NCBI GenBank assembly: GCA_033762255.1
Contig: JANRLT010000021.1
Span: 1-64,000 of the forward strand
Length of the DNA stretch: 64,000 bases
Direction of reading: 5' to 3'
Origin: Pirellulales bacterium
Lineage (GTDB): Bacteria; Planctomycetota; Planctomycetia; Pirellulales; JALHPA01
Of this stretch, positions 8,931-19,500 are shown in pieces. Numbering within the stretch: position 1 is the stretch's first letter; each line of letters opens with the position of its first letter. The position numbers were made by a program, and so were the translations under genes. The notes under the pieces were generated by a model. That model was not told where the DNA came from. It did not search any database and saw nothing but the letters and a program-made list of their open reading frames with translations.

Positions 8931-9941
8931 TTACCTCGCTGGATGATGGACAGGCACGGCAACGGCCGCCAAAAGGTCCGTGATAATTGCGCTCGAGCGT
9001 GAAAAGTCGCCAAACAATCTCACCGACAAAACCGCCGCGGCGGTGTTCTGGATGTCGTCAGGGATGACAAAATCACGTTTCTGCAAGAATGCCCAGGCTT
9101 GGGACAATCGCTGCCAAAGTAGCAACCCGCGCGGGCTAAGCCCCAAGGTAACCTGTGGATGGCTGCGGGAGGCCGCCCCCAGTTCCACCAAGTAGCGTTG
9201 CAAGGGGGGGCACACAAAAATCCGGGCCACATGCCTTTGCAGGGATTGAAGTTGTTCAATCGTAATCACGGGAGCCGCCGGTTTTGCGCTTTCCGTAAGG
9301 CTCCCCACATCCGCCGCCAACATCGCGCACTCGCTTTCAAAATCGGGATAGCCAATCGCCAATTTGAGCGCGAAGCGATCTAGCTGGGCTTCGGGCAATG
9401 GATATGCTCCATGGCTTTCCACCGGATTTTGGGTGGCTATCACAAAAAAGGAATCCGGCAATCGATGTTGTGTTTTATCGATGGTCACCTGTCGCTCGGC
9501 CATCGCTTCAAACAAGGCGCTTTGGGTGCGGGGAGTAGCGCGATTAATTTCGTCGGCCAAGAGCACATCGGAAAACACAGGACCGGCCAGAAACTCAAAT
9601 TCGCGGGTTTGCTGATTATAAATGTGAAATCCCGTGATATCGCTGGGTAATAAATCGGGCGTGCATTGCACGCGGGCCAAATTCCCCCCAATCGCCTGGG
9701 AGAGGGCCTTGGCCAGCGTGGTCTTGCCCAGACCGGGTAAATCCTCGATCAGTAAATGGCCGCGCGCCAGTAAACAAGCCAATACCAATTCCGTGACATG
9801 GCTTTTACCCTTGAGGGCGGCATTCAAAGCCTGTCTCAAGCCGTCAGTCAACGTTTGATATTCACACCGGGGGGTGGATTCACCCGGCGTATTTTCCGGA
9901 CTAATCAAGTATGGGCGATTAACAACAGAAGCCATGGTCAT
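8931..9941 (-). CDS. MoxR-family AAA+ ATPase
   Basis: A 336-residue AAA+ chaperone of the MoxR family, the usual length. Motifs in order: Walker A GLGKTT near residue 70, Walker B LLADEINRA near 130, the sensor-1 segment ATQNP near 170, and an arginine-containing C-terminal lid. MoxR proteins are thought to mature or assemble partner complexes, typically with a DUF58 protein and a transglutaminase-like membrane protein, exactly the two genes upstream here. The start ATG overlaps the stop of the transglutaminase gene (ATGA), which indicates translational coupling. A second in-frame ATG lies six bases downstream. The family assignment is firm; the client of the cluster is unknown. Confidence 0.92.
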   Translation of the reverse strand: MTMASVVNRPYLISPENTPGESTPRCEYQTLTDGLRQALNAALKGKSHVTELVLACLLARGHLLIEDLPGLGKTTLAKALSQAIGGNLARVQCTPDLLPSDITGFHIYNQQTREFEFLAGPVFSDVLLADEINRATPRTQSALFEAMAERQVTIDKTQHRLPDSFFVIATQNPVESHGAYPLPEAQLDRFALKLAIGYPDFESECAMLAADVGSLTESAKPAAPVITIEQLQSLQRHVARIFVCPPLQRYLVELGAASRSHPQVTLGLSPRGLLLWQRLSQAWAFLQKRDFVIPDDIQNTAAAVLSVRLFGDFSRSSAIITDLLAAVAVPVHHPAR

Positions 9942-12427
9942 ACGCGCGGTTGTCCCGGATAGGATAATTGTTTGCAGCTATTCAAGTCAGGCGCGGGGCG
10001 CTGCCCGTAAATGCAGGAGGGCCATAATAGATGCCCAAACTTGACCGGAGGAGCGCACCAAAGTAATTTTGCGACCGCCAGGCAAATGACGGTGAACCTA
10101 GGCGGGTCGGCGGCAATATCGCCTCGATTTCCATATAACTTGGCTTCCGCCTGATGACGAAACCTCGTTAAGGCCTGGGTGGCGCCGCGCTTCCAACGGG
10201 GCAATCTTGCCAACCATTGCTGCAAGGTTTCCCCCGGTAAACGGGGATAGTTCCATAAACGGGCGTGCGTTTCCAAGTATTGAATCGTGAGCAGTGTTTG
10301 CGCGGAGGTGGAACGGCCGGACAGGCGAATCCTCCATAACAGATAAATTGCCAATGTAACCATACGTTTTCGACACCATAGCACCCAACATAAGATGACT
10401 CCCGCCACGCTAAATATGCCCCCATGTCGCCATATCAAGGCCTGGATGTTGGACCGCAATTCCGCCAGATAACCGGTCCAGCTGCGGGGGGGAACTGCCA
10501 ATTCATAGCCGGGCGTGGGTTCCAGCGCGATCCATTCATACCCATCGGGACTCACTTCACACCACACATGCGCATCGTTGGCGGTTACCTCTGTAAATTG
10601 GTCTTTAACTTGGTACTTTTCCGGGTGGACGTAATAACCGCCAACCACGCGTGCATCGTAATGCAATCTACGGAGCAAATCAGTGGCGGCGGTGGCAAAC
10701 AGATAATCCGGCCCCCGTCGGGCTTCCAATAAAAAGTATTTGGCGGCGTCGGGGGTTTCTTCTGGCACCCGGGCCTGGAAATCAAGCTGGTAGTTATTAC
10801 GCAAATAATCCCGCACGGCATTGATTTGCGCATACCCCCGGGGAAGCCCGCCCGCAATCTCCGTGGCCAAGGCATCTAACAAGGGATCGGGACGCCAATT
10901 TTGCTGTTGTAATTCATGGATCGCCCTGCTTTTATTTACGACTTTTGCATCCGTAGGAGGCGAATCGGTTTTAGTGAGTGCGCGATCAATATTTCCGAAA
11001 GCGGCCCATTTAAATTTAAGAATTTTTAAATCACTATCGCTCGGTAATGCCGACCGCAGGCGAAATGCCGTCAACCGCGGCACCGTCTCGCGCTGTAGGC
11101 TCAATTGTCCATCCGGGAGCCAGCGGAACAAATCCAAACGATCGACTTGCGGAACATGCACTCCGCGAAATTGCGCGGCTGTGGGAATCCGCGGACTGGT
11201 GTAATTTAAGGTAATTACCGTGTTTTCCTGGGCATGATACTTGGACATCCAGTCAGTCGTCTGATAAATCCACGGCTTATCACCCACTTTCTTTACAAAC
11301 AAGCTAAGTTCCTGGGAAGCCGGAGGACCTAACCACGACCAGACGCGGCCATCCCAGGCGTTGTATGCCTCCACCCGCAAATGCAACGGCACGCGGCCAT
11401 ACACATGAAATATCGCCGTCGCCGAGGTATTTTGGGTGGCAGAGGATTGCTGCCGCGGCATGCGGGGACGAACAGTATTAAATTCCCGCTGGCTTTTTTC
11501 ATGGGTAGTCAAATGCCGTTCGGACATGTCTGACGACTGGGGGGGCAGTGGCATTGAACGATCGTTTTTTACGATTTTTTTCGACGGTTCGTCATAACGA
11601 TCATTGAAAACGTCGTACAGGCTGGGCGAGTCCGACTCCAAAAACAATTTTGTCTCCACGGGGCCAAAGCTATTCGCCTGCGTCTCGCCTCCAACCAGCA
11701 AGTCCCCGTCATTGATGCCAGATCGGGCAAATGGGTCGGAATCGCCGGTTCCCCCGGAACTGGCAATCCACTCTAAAAGAGGTCCCCGGGGGGCAAAATT
11801 TCCCACCGCCCAGCCGGTGCCCGCGCCAATCGCCAGGATTACCGCGCACACCATTAATCCAGGGAAAATGGGACTAACCCGTGATCTTTGATCGGTGGTT
11901 CCAAAAGACAATTTTTGCCAATATGTTCCCAACAGCCACTGCATGACCGCGATAACATATAGTGCAACCAAGATGCAGGTCAGCGGGGTGTAAAATAAGA
12001 CAAACGCAAAGATTACCACAAACCAACTGCAGATAACGGCCAGGACGTGATATCGCGACTGAGTTCCCAGACAGTACAAACCCAGCATAAGATTGCGCAG
12101 GCTCGCCGCATGGCGTTCCTCCACGGCGGCACCCAAATCAACCCACCCCCGCAAGAACGGCTCGATTACCCAGGGCAGCAGCGTTATCCCGACCAAGCTC
12201 CAAAAAAAGCCCCAACGAGGCTCCGGCATTTCATCCGATTGCTCGCGCGTTGGCCTAAAACACCAAATTCGATAACTGGCAAGAGCCACCGCGGATAACA
12301 CGGCTTCAGGCAAGGTAAACAGCCAACTTCCTTGGCGTTGGGACAGCACAAACTGTAACAGGACAGTCGCCGTTGCAACAATCCAAATTACCGGCGTCAG
12401 CATGCCGCACCCCGCTTTCCCCGCCAT
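9938..12427 (-). CDS. TgpA-like transglutaminase-fold membrane protein, catalytic Cys replaced
   Basis: An 829-residue inner-membrane protein with five to six N-terminal membrane helices (about residues 10-210), a long periplasmic region containing a transglutaminase-like core (about 530-680) and one more helix near 705-725 before a cytoplasmic tail. This is the DUF3488/TgpA architecture. In the core the position normally held by the nucleophile (G-x-C-x-x-F-A) reads GPDYLFATA, with Asp 574 where Cys is expected; the His is kept (DAHVW) and the last triad Asp is Glu in ALEPTP. It may therefore bind rather than cleave or crosslink. The gene overlaps DUF58 upstream and MoxR downstream. An alternative ATG at 12403 overlaps the DUF58 stop by seven bases and is equally possible. 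Confidence 0.82.
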   Translation of the reverse strand: MAGKAGCGMLTPVIWIVATATVLLQFVLSQRQGSWLFTLPEAVLSAVALASYRIWCFRPTREQSDEMPEPRWGFFWSLVGITLLPWVIEPFLRGWVDLGAAVEERHAASLRNLMLGLYCLGTQSRYHVLAVICSWFVVIFAFVLFYTPLTCILVALYVIAVMQWLLGTYWQKLSFGTTDQRSRVSPIFPGLMVCAVILAIGAGTGWAVGNFAPRGPLLEWIASSGGTGDSDPFARSGINDGDLLVGGETQANSFGPVETKLFLESDSPSLYDVFNDRYDEPSKKIVKNDRSMPLPPQSSDMSERHLTTHEKSQREFNTVRPRMPRQQSSATQNTSATAIFHVYGRVPLHLRVEAYNAWDGRVWSWLGPPASQELSLFVKKVGDKPWIYQTTDWMSKYHAQENTVITLNYTSPRIPTAAQFRGVHVPQVDRLDLFRWLPDGQLSLQRETVPRLTAFRLRSALPSDSDLKILKFKWAAFGNIDRALTKTDSPPTDAKVVNKSRAIHELQQQNWRPDPLLDALATEIAGGLPRGYAQINAVRDYLRNNYQLDFQARVPEETPDAAKYFLLEARRGPDYLFATAATDLLRRLHYDARVVGGYYVHPEKYQVKDQFTEVTANDAHVWCEVSPDGYEWIALEPTPGYELAVPPRSWTGYLAELRSNIQALIWRHGGIFSVAGVILCWVLWCRKRMVTLAIYLLWRIRLSGRSTSAQTLLTIQYLETHARLWNYPRLPGETLQQWLARLPRWKRGATQALTRFRHQAEAKLYGNRGDIAADPPRFTVICLAVAKLLWCAPPVKFGHLLWPSCIYGQRPAPDLNSCKQLSYPGQPRV

Positions 12428-12876
12428 GACGAACGAAGCAACGCTTTCCAGAGTTCCGGTAGTTCAGTGGCCCAATCATCCGCCGCGGATAAATGCAGGG
12501 AATTGCCAAAATGCTGACAGTGCCAGCGGGAAGTTTTTTCCACGGACTTGGGTAGATTGTCGAATACAATCACCGCCATGGCCGTATGGCGGGTTTTTTC
12601 CGGCAAATCGAGGATACCATTTTCGGCACCGATACAAATTAACATGCCTGTCCGCTCCGCGACCGACTGCCGCAGCTTCAGGAAAGCACCATCCTCCTGA
12701 TAATTCACCGTGCGATGCGCGGGATCCCAGCATGCTAATTCATCGCAGAATCTCTTCAGACCATCCGGGGAGGCGATAAATGATGTACGCCAAGACCCCA
12801 ATTCAATGCGTAACAGGGCGTTTTTTCCGCAAAAGGTAAGCGCTATCGCCGCTAAAAGACGTATAGCCCCCTCCAA
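12397..12876 (-). CDS. C-terminal part of frameshifted DUF58 protein
   Basis: This 159-residue frame (first usable codon TTG at 12876) carries the missing second half of the DUF58 protein encoded just upstream in another frame. It opens with LEGAIRLLAAIAL, which corresponds to the helix that normally follows the DUF58 core, and then shows the alternating strands and helices of a vWA-like fold. No ribosome-binding site precedes it. Removing one base from the run of six C at 12880-12885 fuses the two frames into one protein of about 410 residues, the normal family length. The 3' end overlaps the transglutaminase-like gene. It is either part of a pseudogene, the product of ribosomal frameshifting, or an assembly error. 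Confidence 0.6.
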   Translation of the reverse strand: MEGAIRLLAAIALTFCGKNALLRIELGSWRTSFIASPDGLKRFCDELACWDPAHRTVNYQEDGAFLKLRQSVAERTGMLICIGAENGILDLPEKTRHTAMAVIVFDNLPKSVEKTSRWHCQHFGNSLHLSAADDWATELPELWKALLRSSWRGKRGAAC

Positions 12877-13633
12877 TATCCCCCCGGGGATCGTTTAAGC
12901 CTATCAGAGATTCGGGCCGCAACACCCGCAATTCCACGACATATTGGGCTACCATCTGACGTTCGCTAACAATCAATCGATCCTGTTTGGCGGTTTGAGC
13001 CCAGTGCACGGCCCGCAAGCTATCTCCATTGCGATACTCGCGGGTTCCCACGCGTTCGCCGCTAGCACCCGGGCGGTGATTGTTGGCTGTCAATCCCGAT
13101 AATTTGCAGCCTTGCGAAAAGTCTGGACAAACCAGGGGCAACGGTTGGGGCCATGCCAGCAGGGTCTGCTTTACTCGAATTGGTTTACGACATTTCCATA
13201 AACCAAATGGAAAAGCCGTGCTTATATGGAGTAGCGTCTGGGGATACTCACCACGTACGTTGGGTGTCCATATCCGGGTTTGCTTAAGGGTTGACCACCC
13301 CGACACATAATCCACCGTTCCATAAATCAACTGTCCCTGGTTTGGCAATAGCCGGTTTTCTTCCAGCAGCAATCCCCAGGCCGAGAATGGTCCTCTGTTG
13401 CGTATCCAAAGTTCATATTCGACAGGCTCCCCAGCGTTTCCTCGCCGTGAAGAAAATGCAAGTTCAACTTCCAAGCCCCAGAGCGACAAATATGGCCAAA
13501 TCAGGGCGATCCCCAACACGGCTAAGCAGCACGCCGCCAAACTAAAGGCTTGCGGCGCAAGCATAAGTCCACAGGCGAGTGCGATGCCACCAATGCTCAC
13601 TAAAACTAAAATGGGTTTCACTTGGCCAGACAT
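12803..13633 (-). CDS. DUF58 protein, N-terminal part (frameshifted)
   Basis: The first 276 residues of a DUF58 protein: two membrane helices at the N-terminus (about residues 6-50), then a beta-rich segment and the diagnostic DUF58 motif GTREYRNGDSLRAVHW followed by KQDRLIVSER. DUF58 proteins occur with MoxR ATPases and TgpA-like transglutaminases, as here. The family-like sequence ends at the G/C run near 12880-12889, after which this frame yields about 27 unrelated residues while the real continuation is found in the next frame. The ATG at 13633 is preferred over an upstream TTG; no clear ribosome-binding site is seen. The gene is first in the minus-strand run that goes through transglutaminase, MoxR, lipoprotein and permease. 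Confidence 0.75.
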   Translation of the reverse strand: MSGQVKPILVLVSIGGIALACGLMLAPQAFSLAACCLAVLGIALIWPYLSLWGLEVELAFSSRRGNAGEPVEYELWIRNRGPFSAWGLLLEENRLLPNQGQLIYGTVDYVSGWSTLKQTRIWTPNVRGEYPQTLLHISTAFPFGLWKCRKPIRVKQTLLAWPQPLPLVCPDFSQGCKLSGLTANNHRPGASGERVGTREYRNGDSLRAVHWAQTAKQDRLIVSERQMVAQYVVELRVLRPESLIGLNDPRGDIGGGYTSFSGDSAYLLRKKRPVTH

Positions 13634-13684
13634 ACGCGCAACTTTGAGAGGCAATATTAATAGCCTAGAGACTCATCCATATTA

Positions 13685-13718
13685 TCGCAATGAATGGTCA
13701 CTTGCAATAGATTTGCGT
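13685..13718. promoter_or_regulatory. TTGCAA-like pair upstream of DUF58 operon
   Basis: TTGCAA at 13702 and TTGCG at 13713 are 11 bases apart, with TCGCAA at 13685, in the AT-rich stretch 50-85 bases upstream of the DUF58 start. The spacing and the sequence TTGCAAtagatTTGCG resemble the boxes at 6695-6711. This may be a binding site for the same regulator; weak on its own. Confidence 0.25.
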
Positions 13719-13873
13719 ATTTTTTATCGACTTTGGCTGGCTTTTGTAGGGCTAGCTTATAAAACATTACACCCTAAATGTAAATTAAAATCAAAATTTT
13801 TCTATTATTTTGTTCAAGTTTTATTTAGCCGATGATTCGGTTGTGGTAGGACAATTTGGATACCGCAAGGCCC

Positions 13874-16432
13874 CTACCCCAAACGCAGTTCCGACATCTG
13901 GCGCGATGGCATGGCGTGGACCAAGTATTTATGCGTCAGGCTGTCCGAAAGGCCCCGCAACCCCGTCGCCACGCGCGTCAGCAACCGGTCCAAATGCTGC
14001 CGACGTTGCGTGCGGTCGGTATCCAGCAGCTTTTCAATTTCGGCCAAGCGGACATGCGTCAAGGCGGATAGGATTGTCCGTTGTTCTCCCGTTAGCAAAT
14101 CCGTGCCCAGTTCATTAGGCAAGTGATCCACATGACCAGACAATGCCGCCAGTTGGAAACCGACCGAACGGGGGTTGGTTTCATCGGTCAGCAGCAAATC
14201 CAACACCGCCCGCGCTTGCAGAATATTTAAATAGCGATTGCGATACGTCATGGAGCTATCGGCGATCTCCAACAGCGCTTCCAGGATGGCGGTTTCCGCT
14301 GGACGGGACGCCACCAGCGTCTGTGCCAATAAATTTAACGTATACAGCGCGCGCTCCATCCGACGGCCAATATCCAAAAATCGCCACGCCGGACCACGGG
14401 TCATGCTTTCCACCCCCAGACCGCTAAATGCCGACAGGGTGATGACCATTTGGTTGAGCATCCCCAGGACATCCGCCAACGACGCCACCCCCAACGGGTA
14501 GCCGGGCATCCATTCCAGGTGCAGGCGATTGAGAATCCGCCAACTATCGATAGAAATCCGGTCGCGAACGATGCTGGTCAAATCCTGGATATTTTGCAGC
14601 GTCTTGCGCAGGCCGTCGGGTTGCCGCTCGTCCAGGACATACGCCAAAATCTCTTGTTGCATGGCGGAATTGCGCTCCACCAGCGGCAGATCAAAATCTT
14701 GCTGCGGTCCACCGCTATTGCCGCCATGCAACGCCTTGAGCAAGGCGGGCAATTCCGGGGATCCACCCGGCGTGGTTTCGTCCAACAGCCGCGATATCGT
14801 CCCCCGCAACAGGCGGATCGCTCCTTCCGCCCGCTCCACATTGCGCCCCAGCCAATACATATTATCCGCCACGCGACTGGGCAAGTCATTTCCGCTGCGG
14901 CGAATGGTCAACGGCTCGCCGGCGGGATGCAACAAACTTACTGGCTTTACCGGTCCCGCGGCCAACACCCAAACGTCCTTGCTTCCCTGTCCGGCGTGAG
15001 TGGACTCGGCTAACAGTTGGTCGGCGTGCGAGATGCGGACCAATCCGCCAGGCAAGACGTGGTATTGCTCCCCTTTTCCCATGACAAATGCGCGCAGGCC
15101 CATGCGACCCGCCTCGATCGCGCCGTTGTTCCAGACCGGGACGGTGCTTCGTTCAATGATGGCCTGTCCGACAAATTGTTCGCCGTGGCGGGTGATTTTC
15201 TCGCGCAAAGCGGCTTTTTCGCTGGAGGATAAACCGCGCACCAGGATAGGTTTGGCCCGTGGTTCAAAGGCTGGCTTGATGATCAATTGATCGAGATTGG
15301 CCAGCACCTGAGTTTGACCGGCGGCGTCGCCACACCACCAACTCGGTATGCAGGGGAGCAATAATTCCTGGCCCAGCAGCCGCCGGGCCAAATGCGGCAC
15401 CACCGCCTGAAACGCCGGAGCCTCGAGCAGGTTGCTCCCCAGGGGATTGGCGATGACCACATTTCCGCAGCGGACAGCGTGGGTCAACCCCGGAATGCCG
15501 TTGACCGTGCCGCCCGACAATTCCAGGGGATCGCAGTCGGGATCGGCGACGCGGCGCATGATGACATCCACGGGCAGCAATCCGCCAAGTGTCTTTAAAA
15601 AGACCAGATTATCGCGTACGGTAAGGTCTCCCCCCTCGACCAGGGTATAACCCAGATAACGCGCTAAATAGGCGTCTTCAAAGTAAGCGGGACTGCGGGG
15701 GCCGGGACTAAGCAGAACAATTCGGGGATTTTCACGATGGCGGGGGGCCAACTCGTGCAGGGCTTCGCGCATAATCAAAAAAAAGCCCGCCAAGCGCTGC
15801 ACCTCGCAAGCTTGGTAGGTCTCGGGCATCATCCGGGACAGAACGATCCGGTTTTCCACGGCATAGCCCGCCCCCGCCGGAGCCTGCGTGCGATCGGCCA
15901 GGATCGACCATTCGCCCCCGGAATCACGGGCCAGATGCGCCGCATAAAACTGCAGATATTGCCCATGCACCACGGGCAAGCCATGCGCCGCCCGCAAATA
16001 TAACGGATTTGCCAGGACAAATTCGGGGGGGATCAGTCCTTCAATGATGAGCCGCTGGGGGCCGTACAAATCGGCCAGGATTAAGTTGAGCAGGCGGGCC
16101 CGCTGGGCGATACCCGCGGCCAACCGGTCCCATTCCGCGGCACCCAACAGCAGCGGCAGGGGATCAAGTTCCCAGGGACGATCCCGCCCTTGGTTTTCGT
16201 CATAGACATTATAGGTGACGCCATTATCCCGCAGCATCCGTCGGGCTTGTTCCCAACGGCGGGAAAATTCCTCCCCCCCCACATGCCGCAGACAATCCAC
16301 GAACTTGCGCCATGCGGGCCGTATCTCGCCCGCCGCGGTGGTGTATTCATCATAGCCCGTGGGGGGCGCGGGATACATCTCAAGGAAGGATCCCATCCGA
16401 CTAGGATGCGGATTCTCGGTGGCGACATTCAT
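13874..16432 (-). CDS. Fused circularly permuted ATP-grasp / alpha-E protein
   Basis: An 852-residue fusion. Residues 1 to about 490 are a circularly permuted ATP-grasp of type 2 (DUF404/DUF407), with markers such as NVYDENQGRDRPW, LLSPGPRSPAYFED, LVEGGDLTVRDN and the C-terminal GLVRISHADQL. Residues from about 510 on are an alpha-E domain (DUF403), beginning SRVADNMYWLGRNVERAEGA, an all-helical domain of unknown activity that always accompanies such ligases. ATP-grasp enzymes form amide bonds through acyl phosphates; comparative genomics has proposed that this set makes or attaches a peptide. In this operon both domains also exist as separate genes, so this is a second, diverged copy in fused form. 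It follows the transglutaminase-DUF2126 gene by 139 bases. Confidence 0.9.
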   Translation of the reverse strand: MNVATENPHPSRMGSFLEMYPAPPTGYDEYTTAAGEIRPAWRKFVDCLRHVGGEEFSRRWEQARRMLRDNGVTYNVYDENQGRDRPWELDPLPLLLGAAEWDRLAAGIAQRARLLNLILADLYGPQRLIIEGLIPPEFVLANPLYLRAAHGLPVVHGQYLQFYAAHLARDSGGEWSILADRTQAPAGAGYAVENRIVLSRMMPETYQACEVQRLAGFFLIMREALHELAPRHRENPRIVLLSPGPRSPAYFEDAYLARYLGYTLVEGGDLTVRDNLVFLKTLGGLLPVDVIMRRVADPDCDPLELSGGTVNGIPGLTHAVRCGNVVIANPLGSNLLEAPAFQAVVPHLARRLLGQELLLPCIPSWWCGDAAGQTQVLANLDQLIIKPAFEPRAKPILVRGLSSSEKAALREKITRHGEQFVGQAIIERSTVPVWNNGAIEAGRMGLRAFVMGKGEQYHVLPGGLVRISHADQLLAESTHAGQGSKDVWVLAAGPVKPVSLLHPAGEPLTIRRSGNDLPSRVADNMYWLGRNVERAEGAIRLLRGTISRLLDETTPGGSPELPALLKALHGGNSGGPQQDFDLPLVERNSAMQQEILAYVLDERQPDGLRKTLQNIQDLTSIVRDRISIDSWRILNRLHLEWMPGYPLGVASLADVLGMLNQMVITLSAFSGLGVESMTRGPAWRFLDIGRRMERALYTLNLLAQTLVASRPAETAILEALLEIADSSMTYRNRYLNILQARAVLDLLLTDETNPRSVGFQLAALSGHVDHLPNELGTDLLTGEQRTILSALTHVRLAEIEKLLDTDRTQRRQHLDRLLTRVATGLRGLSDSLTHKYLVHAMPSRQMSELRLG

Positions 16433-16571
16433 GGAATCGGCTGGAAGCTCCTCCAGCTCCGACTAGCGTGTGGGGCAATCGGCCATGTGGGGGCAAACGA
16501 CGCGTGGGGCACAACCGGCGCGCCCCGGGGCAAGCGACACATGCGGAACTTTCCCCGGAAAGTCCGGCATT

Positions 16572-19500
16572 TTACTCTCCCTGATAACGCAGGTCGAGTG
16601 TGAACGGGAATTTGCCGTTGGTTTGGGGCAACGGTAACGCCCACGGTCCGGTGGAATGCCCAAACGGCTGAAACCGCGAGTTACGGCGTGTTTCGGCGGC
16701 GTTGGCATTGATCGGAAAGTTATCATAACTGAGTCCGCCGGGATGCATGACATGCCAGGTGGCCCCCCCCAGCGAGCGTTGCGTCCACTGGTCGTACAGG
16801 TCAAACACCAACGGAGTATGCACGCCAATGGTGGGATGCAGGCAAGAAGGGGGGCACCACGCCCGATACCGCACGCCGGCGATGTATTCTCCCGCGACGC
16901 CGGTGGGATGCAGCGGCACGCGGCGGCGATTGCATAACAGCACATGCCGGGTGTCGGTCAAACCGCGGACGTGCACTTGCAGCCGTTCCAGGCTGGAATC
17001 CACATAGCGCACCGTGCCGCCGCCGCCAGGTTCTTCGCCCAGTACCAACCACGGTTCGATCGCGCCGCGAAAGTCTAATTCAATGCTGTCGTAAACCACT
17101 TGGCCCAGCCGCGGAAAGCGGAATTCAAAATGCGGCGCAAACCAATCCCATGAAAGCGGATAACCGGCACTCTGTAGGTCGCGGATGACATCGCGGAAAT
17201 CTTGCCAGACAAAATACGGCAGCATGAATTTGTCATGCAGCGTGGTCCCCCAATGCACCAACTTTTGCTGGTAGGGCTGCCGCCAAAAGACCGCCACTAA
17301 CGCCCGCAAAAGTAACTGCTGCGCCAGGCTCATCTGCGCGTGGGGGGGCATTTCAAACGCGCGAAATTCCACCAGACCCAGCCGTCCAGACGACGTATCC
17401 GGAGAATAGAGCTTATCGATGCAAAACTCCGCCCGGTGGGTGTTGCCGGTAAGGTCCGTCAGCAAATTGCGAAAGAGCCGATCCGTGAGCCATGGGGGGC
17501 AGGATCCGTTGGCGGGTATTTGTTGAAAGGCGATTTCCAGTTCGTATAGCTGCTCATGCCGCGCCTCGTCAATGCGGGGAGCCTGGCTGGTCGGCCCGAT
17601 AAACGTTCCCGAGAACAAATACGACAGCGAGGGGTGATTGTTCCAGTAGGTCAAGATACTGCGCAGCAAATCTGGACGGCGCAAAAACGGGCTTTCCGCC
17701 GGGGTCGGTCCCCCCATGACCACGTGATTTCCACCACCTGTGCCGGTATGGCGACCATCCACCATAAATTTATCGGTTCCCAGTCGGCAAGCGCGGGCAT
17801 CCTCATACAGGCCGACGGTGTTTTTGACCAACTCGTCCCAGTTGTACGCTGGTTGCAGGTTGACTTCGATCACCCCCGGATCGGGCGTGACTCGCAGGTG
17901 TGTCAGGCGATAATCATGCGGAGGATGGTACCCCTCGATCACTACGGGCAAATCCAGTTCGGCCGCGGTTTCCTCGATGGCGGTAATCAGCGCCAGGTAA
18001 TCCTCCACCAATTGCAGCGGCGGCATAAAAACATGCAATCGCCCCTCGCGCGTTTCAAAGCACATCGCCGTGCGGGTAATCCAAGCGGCGGATTCCCCCA
18101 TTTGCGGTTGGCGTGTTGCGCTGGGTGAGCGGGCGATTCGGGGATCCAGCCATGAACGCCAATGTTCCCGCGTGGGAGAGAGTCCATGGCCGCCATTACC
18201 TAAATACGCTTCGGTGGTTAATACCGCCGTACCCCCTTGTTCCTCCGCCTCAATGTCCAGTTCGGCGGACAACTCCGCCATGTCCATCGGTTGTCCCGCG
18301 TCCCCCGCGACCAGTTTCACCGTTGTTTTTGAACGGCGGGCATCTTCCCGGCCATTGGCATAGGGGGAATTTAACCCCTGCAGTGCCGCCACCTCGTTAA
18401 GGCTTAACCCACGACCGGCCTTAAAGCCGCCTGTTTGGGGCCAGGATGGACCACGGCGTTCCGCCAGTTGCGCATGACTGGGCAAGGTCCCGCGCGGAGC
18501 CGACGGGTCAAATTCTCCCTGGTATTGACGTTCGTTTTCCAACGCCCAGGGGATGGAATCCAGGGGCAGGCGAAAACCCATGGGGGAGTCGCCCGGGATC
18601 AAAAACATGTGTTCCCGCCGCAAGAACCAAGGTCCGCTGGCCCATTGCCACCCTTGGGCACCTAATCGGCGTTCAATGGGCAGGGCATAGCCGACGATCG
18701 CTTTCAAACCCTGGTCAAAAATCTTTGCGATGCGCTCCCGCTCAACTTTGTCTTCTACCTTGGAGTCCAGGGGGTCGACATTCACCGGCAAGCGGCGTTC
18801 CCGCCACAGGTAATACCACGAATCCTCATACCCCGCCTGCAAGTATTCATCCCCCACCCCCAGGCGGCGGGCCAGCGCCGCGCCAAACCTTTGGGCATCC
18901 GCGGCGGTGTGATTGTAGTCGCGATCCTCGTCGACGAGCAAATCGGGATTCTTCCAAATGGGCTGGCCATCGCGCCGCCAATAGCAACTGAGCGCCCAGC
19001 GGGGAAGTTGTTCGCCGGGGTACCATTTTCCCTGGCCATAGTGCAATAAACCGCCCGAGGCAAAGCGCGCACGGAGCTTTTTAATTAATTCGCCCGCCAG
19101 AATGCGTTTTGTGGGACCCAGCGCGGCGGTATTCCATTCCGCCCCCTCCATGTCGTCAATGCTGACAAAAGTCGGTTCGCCCCCCATCGTCAGGCGCACG
19201 GCCTGCCGCTCAAGATCCACATCGATCTGATGTCCCAGGGCCTCGATGGCGGACCATTGTTCCGGGGAATAGGGTTTGGTCACGCGGGGTGTTTCCAGCA
19301 CCCGGGTGAGATGCATGGCAAAATCAAAAGTAGATTCACAAGGCTCAACCGCGCCTGTGACGGGGGCGGCGCTTTGCGGATCGGGCGTGCAAGCCAGGGG
19401 TATATGCCCCTCACCGGCCAACAGTCCCGAGGTGGGGTCCAGCCCCACCCAACCCGCTCCGGGCAGGTAGACCTCAACCCAGGCGTGCAAATCGGTAAAA

